In this document: piece after piece, positions 50,766 through 61,328 of the stretch | How the letters are laid out: every line of letters starts with the position of its first letter | Numbering within the stretch: the stretch's first letter is position 1 | From: Bin107 sp965221655 | GTDB taxonomy: Bacteria; UBA8248 | DNA: 64,000 nt | Direction: 5' to 3' | NCBI GenBank assembly: GCA_965221655.1 | Contig: OZ244906.1 | Coordinates: 1,674,001 to 1,738,000, forward strand | Program-made: the position numbers and the translations under genes | The notes under the pieces: model-generated | Seen by the model: the letters and a program-made list of their open reading frames with translations, nothing else | The model's database searches: none | What the model was told of the DNA's origin: nothing

Positions 50766-52388
50766 CTATATGGCGACGTCTTGTTGGTACAGGCCGAACA
50801 CCGCGCGCATGGCGTCCGCAATTTCTCCGAGCGTGGCGCGGGCCTTCACCGCACGCACGATGTGGGGCAGGAGGTTCTCCGAGCCGCGCGCCGCCCGCCC
50901 CAGAGACTCGAGCGCCTCGCTCGTCCGCGCGGCGTCGCGCGCGCGCCTGAGCGAAGCGACGCGCTGTTTTTGCTCCTCCTCGACCTCGGGACGAATCTGC
51001 AGCGTCGAGACGCCCGTCTCCTCCTCGCGCTGGTAGCGGTTCACGCCCACGACGACCCGCTCTCCCTCTTCCACGGCGCGCTGCCATGCGTAGGCGCTCT
51101 CCTGAACCTGGCGCTGCACCCAGCCCGTCTCGATGGCGCGCAGCATTCCGCCCGCCTCGTCGACGCGCCGAATCGTCTCCTCGGCGCGCGAGGCAATCTC
51201 CGACGTAAGGGCCTCGACCGCGTACGCGCCGCCGCAGGGGTCGGCCACGCTCGGCACGTTCGTCTCCTCGGCGATTATCTGCTGGGTTCTGAGCGCGAGC
51301 CGCGCCGCCTCCGCCGTGGGGAGGGAGAGCGCCTCGTCCAGCGAGTTCGTGTGCAGCGACTGCGTGCCCCCCAGCACGGCGGCCATCGCCTGGAGCGCGA
51401 CGCGCACCACGTTGTTCTTCGGCTGCTGGGCGGTGAGCGCGCTGCCCGCCGTCTGGGTGTGAAAGCGCAGCATGCAGGCCTTATCTGAACGCGCACCGAA
51501 GCGCTCGCGCATGATCTGCGCCCACAGCCTGCGTGCGGCGCGGAACTTCGCTATCTCTTCGAGGAAGTGGTTGTGGACGTTGAAGAAAAACGAAATCTGC
51601 GAGCCGATTTCGTCCACGTTCAGCCCCGCGTCCACCGCCGCCTGCACGTAGGCAATCGCGTTGGAGAGGGTGAAGGCGACCTCCTGCACAGCGGTGGAGC
51701 CCGCCTCGCGGATGTGGTAGCCGCTAATCGATATGGCGTTCCACTTCGGAACCCTGTCCTTGCAAAACGATATGGTGTCGGTGATGAGGCGCAGGCTCGG
51801 CCCGGGCGGATAGATGTAGGTTCCGCGCGAGATGTATTCCTTCAAAACGTCGTTCTGCACGGTGCCCCGGAGGGCTTCGAGCGGAACCCCGCGCTTCTCG
51901 GCCACCGCGACGTAGAACGCCAGCAGAATCGAGGCGGTGGCGTTGATGGTCATCGACGTGGAAATCTTCTCGAGCGGTATGCCCTCGAGCAACACCTCCA
52001 TGTCATCGATGGAGGCGATAGACACCCCCACGCGGCCGACCTCGCCGTAGACGAGCGGGTGGTCGGGGTCGTGGCCAATCTGGGTGGGCAGGTCGAAGGC
52101 CACGGAGATACCCATCTGCCCGTTTTCGAGGAGGTAGCGATAACGCTCGTTGCTCTCGCGCGCCGTGCCGAAGCCCGCGTACTGGCGCATCGTCCAGAGC
52201 CTGCCGCGGTACATGTCCCCATAGACGCCGCGCGAGAAAGGATACGCACCGGGCTGCTCCTCCGTCCCCTGCGCATCCGAAGGCCCGAAGAACGCCGGCA
52301 GCGCAATGCCCGAGAGCGTGGCTCTGCCGTCCTCCTCCGCAGAGGCGCTCCAGGCCGCCTGGGCCGTGGCGATGCTCGGTTCTTCCAT
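50766..52388 (-). CDS. methylmalonyl-CoA mutase large (catalytic) subunit, without B12 domain
   Basis: 540 residues. It is the TIM-barrel half of acyl-CoA mutases: YPFSRGVYGDMYRGRLWTMRQYAGFGTARESN holds the substrate tunnel residues, then ISISGYHIREAGSTAVQEVAF and LRFHTQTAGSALTAQQP. It converts methylmalonyl-CoA and succinyl-CoA, or is an isobutyryl/ethylmalonyl mutase. The C-terminal cobalamin domain is on a separate chain in such systems, and none is found here. Located 32 bases upstream of alaS on the same strand. Confidence 0.9.
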   Translation of the reverse strand: MEEPSIATAQAAWSASAEEDGRATLSGIALPAFFGPSDAQGTEEQPGAYPFSRGVYGDMYRGRLWTMRQYAGFGTARESNERYRYLLENGQMGISVAFDLPTQIGHDPDHPLVYGEVGRVGVSIASIDDMEVLLEGIPLEKISTSMTINATASILLAFYVAVAEKRGVPLEALRGTVQNDVLKEYISRGTYIYPPGPSLRLITDTISFCKDRVPKWNAISISGYHIREAGSTAVQEVAFTLSNAIAYVQAAVDAGLNVDEIGSQISFFFNVHNHFLEEIAKFRAARRLWAQIMRERFGARSDKACMLRFHTQTAGSALTAQQPKNNVVRVALQAMAAVLGGTQSLHTNSLDEALSLPTAEAARLALRTQQIIAEETNVPSVADPCGGAYAVEALTSEIASRAEETIRRVDEAGGMLRAIETGWVQRQVQESAYAWQRAVEEGERVVVGVNRYQREEETGVSTLQIRPEVEEEQKQRVASLRRARDAARTSEALESLGRAARGSENLLPHIVRAVKARATLGEIADAMRAVFGLYQQDVAI

Positions 52389-52535
52389 GGCGAGGAATCT
52401 CCCGGAAACGAAAGCCCGCTTGCACCGATGGGGAAAAATACCATATCCCCGCGCAATCAAGCCACCTGCGGGTGGGTTGCACACCGCGGATAGCGCAGAA
52501 TTCCAAAACCGCGCGATTCGCGTTATCCTTCCCCC

Positions 52536-53141
52536 ATGGCTACCTACCGCTTGCCCCTCTTCCCGCTTCAGATTGTGCTATTGCCCGAACAGCGCCTGCC
52601 CCTGCACATCTTCGAGGAGCGCTACAAGCTGATGATCGGCGAGTGCATGGAAGAAGACGCTCCTTTCGGCATCGTGCTGGTGGAGGAAAGCGGGGTGCAC
52701 AAGGTCGGCTGTGCGGCGCGCGTGGTGCGCCTGCTGGAGAAGTTTCCCGACGGGAGGATGAACATACTCGTCCGGGGCGAGGAGCGCTTCGAGCTCTTTC
52801 GCATGTACGACGTAAAGCCCTACTTCGAGGGAGAGGTGGGCGCGTTTCACGACGAGGCCGAAGACGCCGCCGCGCCGTGTCGCAGGGCGTGGGAGGCCGC
52901 CCGGGAGTCCGGCGCCGCGCCCCTGAACCTGCCCGAGGATTTGCGCGAAGAGCCCGCCCGTCTCTCCTTCGCTCTCGCCGAGGCGCTCCGGTTGCCGCTC
53001 AGGGAAAAACAGGCCCTTCTCGAATCGCGCTCGCCCACGTGGCGCCTCGAGCGGCTGCTCGGGCTGCTCGAAAGCCGCAAGGTGCGCGAGGCGGACATCA
53101 CCCCGCATGAGAAGTCTACACCCAGAAACGGACACCCCTGA
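52536..53141 (+). CDS. Lon N-terminal (LAN) domain protein
   Basis: 201 residues. LPLFPLQIVLLPEQRLPLHIFEERYKLM is the start of the PUA-like substrate-binding domain of Lon protease (peptidase S16 LON domain). No ATPase or protease part follows. Stand-alone LON-domain proteins are common and of unknown role; protein recognition is a guess. It converges with the phosphoesterase gene by 2 bases. Confidence 0.85.
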   Translation: MATYRLPLFPLQIVLLPEQRLPLHIFEERYKLMIGECMEEDAPFGIVLVEESGVHKVGCAARVVRLLEKFPDGRMNILVRGEERFELFRMYDVKPYFEGEVGAFHDEAEDAAAPCRRAWEAARESGAAPLNLPEDLREEPARLSFALAEALRLPLREKQALLESRSPTWRLERLLGLLESRKVREADITPHEKSTPRNGHP

Positions 53142-53143
53142 GC

Positions 53144-53929
53144 CTAGGGGGCGCCCTCGCACACCTGGACGCGCTCTATGGACAGCGCCTTGCCCGTATC
53201 GGGCGTGATCTCCACGACCACGCCGTTGACCTGCCCCTCCCCGCCCGCCACCTCGAAGCGGCGCGGCAGCCCGGAGAGAAACTTGTCCAGAACGATTGCG
53301 GTCTTCATGCCGATGACGGAGTTGCGCGGCCCCGTCATCCCGACGTCGGAGATGAAGGCCGTACCCCCGGGCAGCACGCGCTCATCCGCCGTCTGAATGT
53401 GGGTGTGCGTACCCAGCACCGCGCTCACCCGCCCGTCGAGGTGCCAGCCCATGGCCACTTTCTCGCTCGTGGCCTCGGCGTGAAAGTCGACGACGACCAT
53501 CTTGGTCTCAGAGCCTATCTCGCGCAGGGTTTCATCCGCCTCCCGGAAGGGACACTCGATGGGCGGCATGAACACGCGGCCCATCAGGTTCACGACGGCG
53601 ACGCGCCCCTTTGCGGATTCGAACACGAACACGCCCTTGCCCGGCGTGCTGGGAGGGTAGTTCGCGGGCCGCAGCAGGCGGGGTTCACGCACGATGAACT
53701 CCGTCGTCTCCTTGCGGTTCCAGATGTGGTTGCCCGAGGTGATGACGTCCGCCCCCGCGTCGAGCAGTTCGTCCACGTGCGCGTTGTTGATGCCGAAGCC
53801 CGCCGCCGCGTTCTCCCCGTTCACGACGCACACGTCCGCCCCGTGTTGCGCCTTGAGCGCGGGCAGGTGGGCACAGGCCATCCGGCGGCCCACCTTGCCG
53901 TTCACGTCCCCGATGAAGAGCAGCTTCAA
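53144..53929 (-). CDS. YmdB-type metallophosphoesterase (TIGR00282 family)
   Basis: 261 residues. The metal ligands occur in FIGDVNGKVGR, VVNGENAAAGFGIN, TSGNHIWN, DFHAEATSEK and GTHTHIQTADE. B. subtilis YmdB hydrolyses 2',3'-cAMP and is encoded next to rny, exactly as here: the gene starts 8 bases after rny on the same strand. Confidence 0.9.
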   Translation of the reverse strand: MKLLFIGDVNGKVGRRMACAHLPALKAQHGADVCVVNGENAAAGFGINNAHVDELLDAGADVITSGNHIWNRKETTEFIVREPRLLRPANYPPSTPGKGVFVFESAKGRVAVVNLMGRVFMPPIECPFREADETLREIGSETKMVVVDFHAEATSEKVAMGWHLDGRVSAVLGTHTHIQTADERVLPGGTAFISDVGMTGPRNSVIGMKTAIVLDKFLSGLPRRFEVAGGEGQVNGVVVEITPDTGKALSIERVQVCEGAP

Positions 53930-53936
53930 GGCATCC

Positions 53937-55520
53937 TCAGCGCGCGGTGGCCACGTGGCGCGTTTCCCGGATGACGGTTACCAGTATCTCGCCCGGGTAG
54001 GTGCGCTCGCTCTCGATGCGCTTGGCAATGTCGCGCGCCAGGAAGGTGGCCTGCGAATCGGATATCTCATCCGGCAGCACGGAGACGCGAATCTCCCGCC
54101 CCGCCTGGATGGCGTAGCACTTCTCCACGCCATCAAAGGATTCGGCAATCTTCTCCAAGGCTTCAAGGCGCTTGATGTAGCTCTCCACCATCTCGCGCCT
54201 CGCGCCCGGACGCGCGGCGGAGAGCGTGTCCGCCGCCTTCACCAGGATGGACTCTATGCAGTTCGGCTCCTCGTCCTCGTGGTGGGAGACGATGGCGTTG
54301 AGCACCTCGGGCGGCTCGTTGTAGCGCCTGGCGATGTCGTAGCCTATCTGGACGTGCGAGCCCTCCACCTCGTGCGTCGCCGCCTTGCCGATGTCGTGAA
54401 ACAAACCTGCGCGCTTGGCCATCGTGGGGTCGATGCGCAACTCGTCCGCCAACATCCCCGCGAGGTAGGCCACCTCCTTTGAGTGCATGAGCGCGTTCTG
54501 GCTGTAGCTCGTGCGGTACTTGAGGCGGCCGAGCAGCCTGACGAGCTCGGGGTGCACGTCCCCGACGCCGACCTCCATGACGGCCTCCTCGCCCGCCCGG
54601 CGTATCTGGGAGTCGATGTCCTTTTTCGTCTTGTTGACTATGTCCTCGATGCGGCCCGGATGGATTCTCCCGTCCTGCACCAAAGCCTCCAGGGCGAGGC
54701 GCGCCGTTTCGCGGCGCACCTTGTCGAAGCCCGAGACGACGACGGCCTCGGGCGTGTCGTCGATGATCACGTCCACGCCGGTCGCCATCTCGAGTGCGCG
54801 GATGTTCCTGCCCTCCCGACCGATGATGCGGCCCTTCATCTCGTCCGTCGGCAGGTCCACCACGCTCACCAGATTCTCGGCCACGTGCTCGGAGGAGAAA
54901 CGCTCCACGGCGAGGGCGAGGGCCATTCGCGCGTCGGCCTCCGCCGTGCTCTTCGCACGACGCTCGAGGCGGCGCACCTCCGCGGCGATGTCCTGCTTGG
55001 CTTCTTCGAGAAAACGATCTTTGAGCTCCTGTTTCGCCTCCTCGACGCTGAAGCCGGAGATGGACTCGAGCTTCTTGATCTCCTCTGCCTGAAGCTCCTT
55101 GTAGCGCGCCTGTTCGCGGGCGAGCTCGCGTCCTTGCTCGTCCAGCTCCGCCTCGCGGCGCTTGACGGCCGCCTCTTTGCCGTCAAGGCTCTCAGAACGC
55201 CTGTCCAGCGTCTCCTCGCGCTGGTTCATCCTGTGCTCGAACTTTTGCAACTCCTCCAGGCGAGACTTGTTTTCCTGCTGAATGCGCTCCCGCTCCTCGA
55301 GCAGTTCCGCTTTATGCGCCACCCGGAACTCCTGGGTCTTTTGCGCGAGTTCTTTCGCCGCGCTTTCATCGGCCTGGCGAACGCGCTTTTCGGCGTCCGC
55401 CTCCAGGCGGGAGAGCGTCTCGGCGTGCCGGCGCTTCATCGTCCGCATGACGAGCAACACCGCCGCACAAACCACGACGAGGAGGGCGGCGCCCGCCTGC
55501 ATCAAAACCATGTTGTCCAT
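53937..55520 (-). CDS. rny: ribonuclease Y
   Basis: 527 residues. An N-terminal membrane helix is followed by a long coiled coil (about residues 30-190), a KH domain (DEMKGRIIGREGRNIRALEMATG) and an HD domain with LFHDIGKAATHE. A membrane-bound endoribonuclease for mRNA turnover. I set the start at the ATG at 55520, which is 5 bases after GGAGG; the GTG two codons earlier touches that site. It follows the 5-formyl-THF cyclo-ligase gene by 9 bases. Confidence 0.95.
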   Translation of the reverse strand: MDNMVLMQAGAALLVVVCAAVLLVMRTMKRRHAETLSRLEADAEKRVRQADESAAKELAQKTQEFRVAHKAELLEERERIQQENKSRLEELQKFEHRMNQREETLDRRSESLDGKEAAVKRREAELDEQGRELAREQARYKELQAEEIKKLESISGFSVEEAKQELKDRFLEEAKQDIAAEVRRLERRAKSTAEADARMALALAVERFSSEHVAENLVSVVDLPTDEMKGRIIGREGRNIRALEMATGVDVIIDDTPEAVVVSGFDKVRRETARLALEALVQDGRIHPGRIEDIVNKTKKDIDSQIRRAGEEAVMEVGVGDVHPELVRLLGRLKYRTSYSQNALMHSKEVAYLAGMLADELRIDPTMAKRAGLFHDIGKAATHEVEGSHVQIGYDIARRYNEPPEVLNAIVSHHEDEEPNCIESILVKAADTLSAARPGARREMVESYIKRLEALEKIAESFDGVEKCYAIQAGREIRVSVLPDEISDSQATFLARDIAKRIESERTYPGEILVTVIRETRHVATAR

Positions 55521-55529
55521 GCTCACCTC

Positions 55530-56126
55530 CTAGGGCGTATATGCACGCGGGAGGCAGCGCAACGCCTCCCTCTCGGTTATCACCCAGTCGACGCCGACGT
55601 CCCAGGAATCGCGTTTCCAGGATGCGTCGGCGAGCAGTTGAAACGCATAGCCCGCGCCCACCAGCAGGGGGCCGCCCGAGCGACGCGCAAACGTGCGATC
55701 GTAGAACCCGCCGCCGATTCCCAGCCGCGCGCCGCACGGGTCGAACGCAAGGCCGGGAACGACGACCACGTCGAGTTCGTTCACGTCGAAAGCGGGAATG
55801 TCACCGATGGGTTCGGGAATCCGAAGCGTGCCCGGCTGAAGCTCCGCCTCGGGACGGCGCACCGGGCAGAATTGCAAGACGTCTTTCGCTACCCTGGGGA
55901 AAAAATATCTTCTCCCCGCATGGCTTCCCCACAGCCACGAGAGGTCCAACTCGCCCCGCACCGCTGCGTATATCGCCACCCGGCGCGCGTCCAAAAAGGC
56001 CAGCAGCGCATCCAGGCGCCGCCCCGCCGCACGACCCAAGGCACCCGCCTCGGCGGCGGAAAGCGCGGCGCGCATCTTCTTCATCCTCAGCCGAACGTCT
56101 CGCTTCTCGTCCCGTGTGCCGACCAT
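55530..56126 (-). CDS. fau: 5-formyltetrahydrofolate cyclo-ligase
   Basis: 198 residues from ATG 56126 (MVGTRDEKRDVRLRMKKMR). RDVRLRMKKMRAAL, FFPRV, the VPGLAFDPCGARLGIGGGFYDR segment and VGAGYAFQ are the family blocks. It turns 5-formyl-THF into 5,10-methenyl-THF with ATP. The frame stays open upstream to 56195, but that part lies in the 6S RNA tail. The order zapA, 6S RNA, this gene is the classic one of proteobacteria. Confidence 0.9.
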   Translation of the reverse strand: MVGTRDEKRDVRLRMKKMRAALSAAEAGALGRAAGRRLDALLAFLDARRVAIYAAVRGELDLSWLWGSHAGRRYFFPRVAKDVLQFCPVRRPEAELQPGTLRIPEPIGDIPAFDVNELDVVVVPGLAFDPCGARLGIGGGFYDRTFARRSGGPLLVGAGYAFQLLADASWKRDSWDVGVDWVITEREALRCLPRAYTP

Positions 56127-56192
56127 CCACCCGCTTTCGACGCCACGCCCGTTGCCCTGTTCCGGGGGTTCGCCCCGGACGGGATTCGGGTC

Positions 56193-56352
56193 CATCTCAT
56201 GATGACCCCGCCCCTGTGCCGTGTGAGGTTCGCCTTGAACCCAGCTTTCGCCAGGTGGGCGCCCATGCCGCGGCTTTAGGCTCGATTCCCCGAGAGGCTC
56301 AGCACACCACCGCGGGGCAGGACTCCCTTGATATCGTTACTGGGTCAAGATG
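56193..56352 (-). ncRNA. ssrS: 6S RNA
   Basis: About 160 bases between zapA and the cyclo-ligase gene, the usual place. On the minus strand the ends pair: CATCT-TGACCC with GGGTCA-TCATG-AGATG. Inside are CCCCGCGGTGG, a TCGGGGAATCGAGCC segment and GCGCCCACCTGG-CGAA-AGCTGGGTTCAAGG, which resembles the 3' half of proteobacterial 6S RNAs. 6S RNA binds sigma70 RNA polymerase in stationary phase. The call rests on synteny, terminal stem and 3'-half likeness; ends are approximate. Confidence 0.68.
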
Positions 56353-56459
56353 CTTTCCCCCATCACGAACACGGCAGGGTCAAGGCAAAAACACATTATG
56401 ACATCAAAACGGAGGTATGAATACAGGGGGAGGCGACTTGCGCGGAGAGAAATTTCTCC

Positions 56460-56738
56460 TCAGCGTTCCCGCTCCACCATCCGCAGGAGGGAGTCGGCGC
56501 GCTGCGAGAGGATTTGTTCGTTTTTCCGGCCGTCCTTCTTCATCTCGAACAACTCGTTGGCGATGTTCATCGACGCCAGCAGGACAACCTTCATCGGGTC
56601 GTTCGACTGGCGCGACACCTTATGAATTTCCCCGTCCACGTATTCCGCGAGCCGAGAGGTGTATTCGGGATTGGCCGAACTCCTCAGGCTCAGGGTGTGG
56701 CCGAATATCTCTACGACGAATTTATGGTCCCCAGTCAT
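56460..56738 (-). CDS. zapA: cell division protein ZapA
   Basis: 92 residues. FVVEIFGHTLSLRSSANPEYTSRLAEYVD is the N-terminal dimer domain; a C-terminal helix forms the coiled coil (LLASMNIANELFEMKKDG). It bundles FtsZ filaments. GAGACGGCGG lies before the ATG. It is 51 bases after the ZapB-like gene. Confidence 0.88.
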   Translation of the reverse strand: MTGDHKFVVEIFGHTLSLRSSANPEYTSRLAEYVDGEIHKVSRQSNDPMKVVLLASMNIANELFEMKKDGRKNEQILSQRADSLLRMVERER

Positions 56739-56789
56739 CCGCCGTCTCCTTGTGGCGCTGCCATGCAGACACTGCGCACCCCGGGTGCG

Positions 56790-57044
56790 CTAGCCGATGT
56801 GCTGCAAAATTTTCTCCACGCGCTCCTGAATTTCGCCCTGCGCCTTTTGCAACTCCGCGTTCTGGGCCCGCAGTCTTTCGAGCTCCTCCACCTGGGCGCG
56901 TGCGGATTCGGCCCCCGAACGCGCCTTCTCCCTCTCGCTTTCGAGTTGGGATTCGAGTTCCGTGCGGGTGCGCCGCAACGAGGCGAGCTCCTCGAGAACC
57001 TTCGACATCGCCGATTCGAGTGCGTCGAGCTTTTCGATTACCAT
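56790..57044 (-). CDS. zapB: ZapB-like coiled-coil cell division protein
   Basis: 84 residues, almost all heptad repeat (IEKLDALESAMSKVLEELAS, then RAQVEELERLRAQNAELQKA). Such proteins bridge ZapA and the division apparatus. Position beside zapA supports the call; sequence alone would only say coiled coil. It has a near-consensus promoter upstream. Confidence 0.7.
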   Translation of the reverse strand: MVIEKLDALESAMSKVLEELASLRRTRTELESQLESEREKARSGAESARAQVEELERLRAQNAELQKAQGEIQERVEKILQHIG

Positions 57045-57109
57045 GTGGAAGTTTTCCCCAGGATAAAGTCGAATTGGGCGGAGGCCGCCAAGGCCCGATG
57101 CGTAAGGGT

Positions 57110-57138
57110 ATTCTAGATTCGCCGACAGGTCATGTCAA
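57110..57138 (-). promoter_or_regulatory. strong sigma70 promoter of zapB-zapA
   Basis: On the minus strand: TTGACA (full consensus), 17 bases, TAGAAT. It starts a transcript near 57102 and lies just past the pheT stop. Confidence 0.75.
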
Positions 57139-57146
57139 CGAAAACC

Positions 57147-59549
57147 TCATCCGCGCAGGCGCGCCCCCAGGCGCTCGCCCAAAAGCGCGACGATTCCCTC
57201 AAACGCCTCGCCCACCTGCTCATCCGTGAGGGTGGCCTCGGGGTGGCGAAACACCAGCGAATACGCCAGGCTCTTCTCGCCCGCCTCCTGGAGGGCTGCG
57301 TCTTCATACACGTCGAACAGGCGGGCTGACTCGAGCCACTCCCCGCCCGCCTGGCGTATGAGCGCCTCCACCTCCCCGTTGGTGCGCTCCGCGTCCACCA
57401 CCATTGCCAGGTCCCGCAGGGAGGCGGGGTACTTCGGCAAGGGCGTCATGAGGCGCGAGGCGGGTTCCACCTCGGTCAGTGCAGCCAGGCTGAGCTCGAA
57501 TGCGGCCACCTCCGCCCCGATGTCCCACGCATCGAGCGCCTCTGGGGAGACCAGCCCGATGTGGCCGAGAGTCGCCTCGCCCGCGAGAACCCGCGCAAGG
57601 GCAGACCCATCCCAGCCCGGTGCGGCGTCCGACGGCGCAAAGCGCACCCCGCGCACGCGCAGTGCGTCCAGGAAGCGTTCGACCACGCCCTTGAGGTCAA
57701 AAAGTATTTCGGGCTGCGCTTCGCCGCGCGCCCTCCCCACAGCGATGCCGGCCAGGTGCGGCACCTGCCGGGGGAGCGCCTCCCCCGGTGCGGGGTGAAA
57801 CACGCGCCCCACCTCGAACAGCCGCACCTCGCCCACCCCCCGGCTCAGGTTGTGGGCCGCGTTCGCCAAAAGTCCTGCGCGCAACGTGGTGCGCAAAACG
57901 TCCATCTCCCCACTCAGGGGATTGCGCAGCGCCACCATCTCCTCCGCGCGCCACCCCATGCGCCGCAGGGCGTCGCCGGAGAGGAAACTGAAGTTGACGG
58001 CCTCGCTGAACCCGCCGGCCAGCATCGTCCGCCGCGCCTCCAGCTCGAGCACGCGCGCGGGCGCCGGCCGCGCGGCGGGGTTCGCGGACGCGGGCAGCGT
58101 AGCGGGAATGTTCTCATAACCCACGCGCCTGCCGATTTCCTCAATCAAATCGATCTCGCGCTCGACGTCGGGCCGAAACGTGGGCACCTCGACGTCCAGG
58201 ACACCCTCGTCCGCCTCGCAGACGTCCAGCCCCAGGGACGCGAGGCTCTCGCGCACACGGGAGGCGTCGAGCGGCACGCCCAACACCTTGGAAGCACGCT
58301 CCACGCGAACCGAGACCCGTTTGGGGGCAATGGGCGCGGGGTGGGCGTCCACCGCCCCGCGCGCGACCACGCCGCCCGCCGTCTGCCGCATGAGTTCGGC
58401 CGCTGCGTCCGCCGCGCGCACCGTCCCCGAGGGGTCCACCCCCCGCTCGAAACGATAGGACGCCTCCGTCGACATGCCCAGGCGTCTGCGCGTGCGCCGT
58501 ATGGTCTCGGGGGCGAAATAGGCGCTCTCGAGCAGGATGTCGCGCGTGTCGTCGCTCACCTCCGAGTCCAGCCCGCCCATGACCCCGCCGATGGCGACGG
58601 GTCCCTCGGCGTCGCAGATCATGAGGTCTTCGGTGTCCATCGCGCGCTCCCTGCCGTCGAGCGTCGTGAAGGCTCCGTCGCTCTCGGCCCATCTGCGCAC
58701 GATTATCCTGTGCTCCGCCAGGCGGTGCAGGTCGAACGCATGCAACGGCTGACCCAGAGAGAGCATGACGTAGTTGGTAACGTCCACCACGTTGTTGATG
58801 GGCCGCATGCCCGCCGCCCGCAGGCGACGCTGCATCCACAGGGGAGATGCGCCGATTTCGACGCCCAGGACGACGCGCGCGGCGTAGCGCGGGCATTTGT
58901 CGGGGTCGTGTATTTCCACCGCGCACAGCGCGTCCACGCGCGCATCCGCACTCTCGCGCAAAGGAATGTCGGGCGGGCGCAACGCCGCCCCCAGCAAGGC
59001 CGCCGCCTCGCGCGCCACGCCCAGGACGGAGAGGCAATCCGCGCGGTTCGGGGTAATCGAGATGTCGAATATCACGTCGCGAAGCCCCAGTAGCTGCGCC
59101 GCGTCGCTGCCCGGAGCCGCTGCCTCCTCCAGGATCATGATGCCGCTGTGGTCCGTGCCTAACCCAAGTTCGCGCTCCGAGCAGAGCATTCCCTCGCTGC
59201 GCTCGCCGCGGATGCGGGCGACCTCTATCTTCATTCCCTCCGGCATCCGCACCCCCGGCGTGGCAAGCACGACGCGCGCACCCGCTTCCACGTTGGGCGC
59301 GCCGCACACCACCGGGCGTTCCCGCGCTCCGTCGGAGACCTGGCAAACCCGGAGCTTGTCCGCATTCGGGTGAGACGCGACGGAAACTACTTCGCCCACC
59401 ACCAGACCCTCAAGCGCCGCCCGGGGCCGTTCGAGCGCTTCGACCTCCAGACCCGCGAGCAAAAGCCCATTCGCCAGGCGTTCGGGCAGGTCGGGGTCGT
59501 CCGTGTCGAGTTCGACGAACTCGGCGAGCCATTCCAAGCTAATCCGCAT
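57147..59549 (-). CDS. pheT: phenylalanyl-tRNA synthetase beta subunit
   Basis: 800 residues, full length: the N-terminal tRNA-binding OB domain (VVGEVVSVASHPNADKLRVC), B3/B4 editing domain (residues about 200-390), B5, the catalytic-like core and the C-terminal anticodon-binding domain (PKYPASLRDLAMVVD). It pairs with PheS as an alpha2beta2 enzyme. Starts 28 bases after pheS. Confidence 0.96.
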   Translation of the reverse strand: MRISLEWLAEFVELDTDDPDLPERLANGLLLAGLEVEALERPRAALEGLVVGEVVSVASHPNADKLRVCQVSDGARERPVVCGAPNVEAGARVVLATPGVRMPEGMKIEVARIRGERSEGMLCSERELGLGTDHSGIMILEEAAAPGSDAAQLLGLRDVIFDISITPNRADCLSVLGVAREAAALLGAALRPPDIPLRESADARVDALCAVEIHDPDKCPRYAARVVLGVEIGASPLWMQRRLRAAGMRPINNVVDVTNYVMLSLGQPLHAFDLHRLAEHRIIVRRWAESDGAFTTLDGRERAMDTEDLMICDAEGPVAIGGVMGGLDSEVSDDTRDILLESAYFAPETIRRTRRRLGMSTEASYRFERGVDPSGTVRAADAAAELMRQTAGGVVARGAVDAHPAPIAPKRVSVRVERASKVLGVPLDASRVRESLASLGLDVCEADEGVLDVEVPTFRPDVEREIDLIEEIGRRVGYENIPATLPASANPAARPAPARVLELEARRTMLAGGFSEAVNFSFLSGDALRRMGWRAEEMVALRNPLSGEMDVLRTTLRAGLLANAAHNLSRGVGEVRLFEVGRVFHPAPGEALPRQVPHLAGIAVGRARGEAQPEILFDLKGVVERFLDALRVRGVRFAPSDAAPGWDGSALARVLAGEATLGHIGLVSPEALDAWDIGAEVAAFELSLAALTEVEPASRLMTPLPKYPASLRDLAMVVDAERTNGEVEALIRQAGGEWLESARLFDVYEDAALQEAGEKSLAYSLVFRHPEATLTDEQVGEAFEGIVALLGERLGARLRG

Positions 59550-59576
59550 GGGGGTTCCTCATCGCACGCCGGAGGT

Positions 59577-60689
<1,113 letters not shown>

Positions 60690-60735
60690 TGTCCTTTTCG
60701 TCCGCTGGTGGGCGCTCCCGCGCCCGAACCGCCAC

Positions 60736-60765
60736 AAAAAAGGCCCCACCCGCCAGGGTGGAGCC
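60736..60765 (-). terminator. rho-independent terminator between rplT and pheS
   Basis: On the minus strand: GGCTCCACCC-TGGC-GGGTGGGGCC followed by six T, a 10-base-pair stem with one G-U pair. It ends the rplT transcript or acts as an attenuator for pheST. Confidence 0.8.
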
Positions 60766-60791
60766 CGAAGCTCGCCTCTTCCAATCCGACG

Positions 60792-61145
60792 CTAGGCCTG
60801 CGCCCGGGCGATTTCCACGAGTTTGCCGAAAGCCCCGGGGTCGGAGACGGCGAGGTCCGCCAGCATCTTGCGGTTCACTTCCACACCCGCCTGGGCCAGC
60901 CCCCAGATGAAGCGGCTGTAGCTCAGCCCGTGGAGGCGGGCCGCCGCATTGATGCGAACGTTCCAAAGACGCCGGAACTCACGCTTGCGCACCCTGCGAT
61001 CGCGATAGGCATAGGCGCGGGCGCGGTGTACGGACTCCTTCGCCGAGCGATAGCGCTTCGAGCGCGCCCCGCGGTAGCCTTTCGCTTCCTTGAGCAGCCT
61101 GCGATGCCGCTCCCTGCCGGCCGGATTTCCCCTCGCACGCGGCAT
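60792..61145 (-). CDS. rplT: 50S ribosomal protein L20
   Basis: 117 residues: a basic N-terminal helix (KEAKGYRGARSKRYRSAKES) and the globular RNA-binding domain with WNVRINAAARLHGLSYSRFI. Early 50S assembly protein and, in many bacteria, a translational repressor of rpmI-rplT. GAGGGAG precedes the ATG. An extra promoter lies upstream at 61241-61269. Confidence 0.97.
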   Translation of the reverse strand: MPRARGNPAGRERHRRLLKEAKGYRGARSKRYRSAKESVHRARAYAYRDRRVRKREFRRLWNVRINAAARLHGLSYSRFIWGLAQAGVEVNRKMLADLAVSDPGAFGKLVEIARAQA

Positions 61146-61240
61146 GATTCGAACACTCCCTCAATCGATATTTCAGTTATCCACTCTCCCGGAGGCCGCC
61201 TCGCGCCATCGCCGAGGTTCTCCGGCCGTCGAACGGGGGG

Positions 61241-61269
61241 AATATACCCGCACGGCCGAGCGACCGCAA
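61241..61269 (-). promoter_or_regulatory. putative promoter of rplT
   Basis: On the minus strand: TTGCGG, 17 bases, TATATT, in the 183-base gap between rpmI and rplT. The leader of about 90 bases is GC-rich and could fold for L20 feedback control. Confidence 0.5.
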
Positions 61270-61328
61270 GCCCGCGGCGCACGAAGAGGCGGCCCGCACA
61301 CGGGCAGGCGCCCCCGCGCTTCGGGACA

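Noticed and set aside
47998..51036. 1012-codon open frame on the plus strand
   Set aside because: It is the antisense frame of alaS, long only because of high GC; its protein is His/Arg-rich low-complexity and matches nothing.
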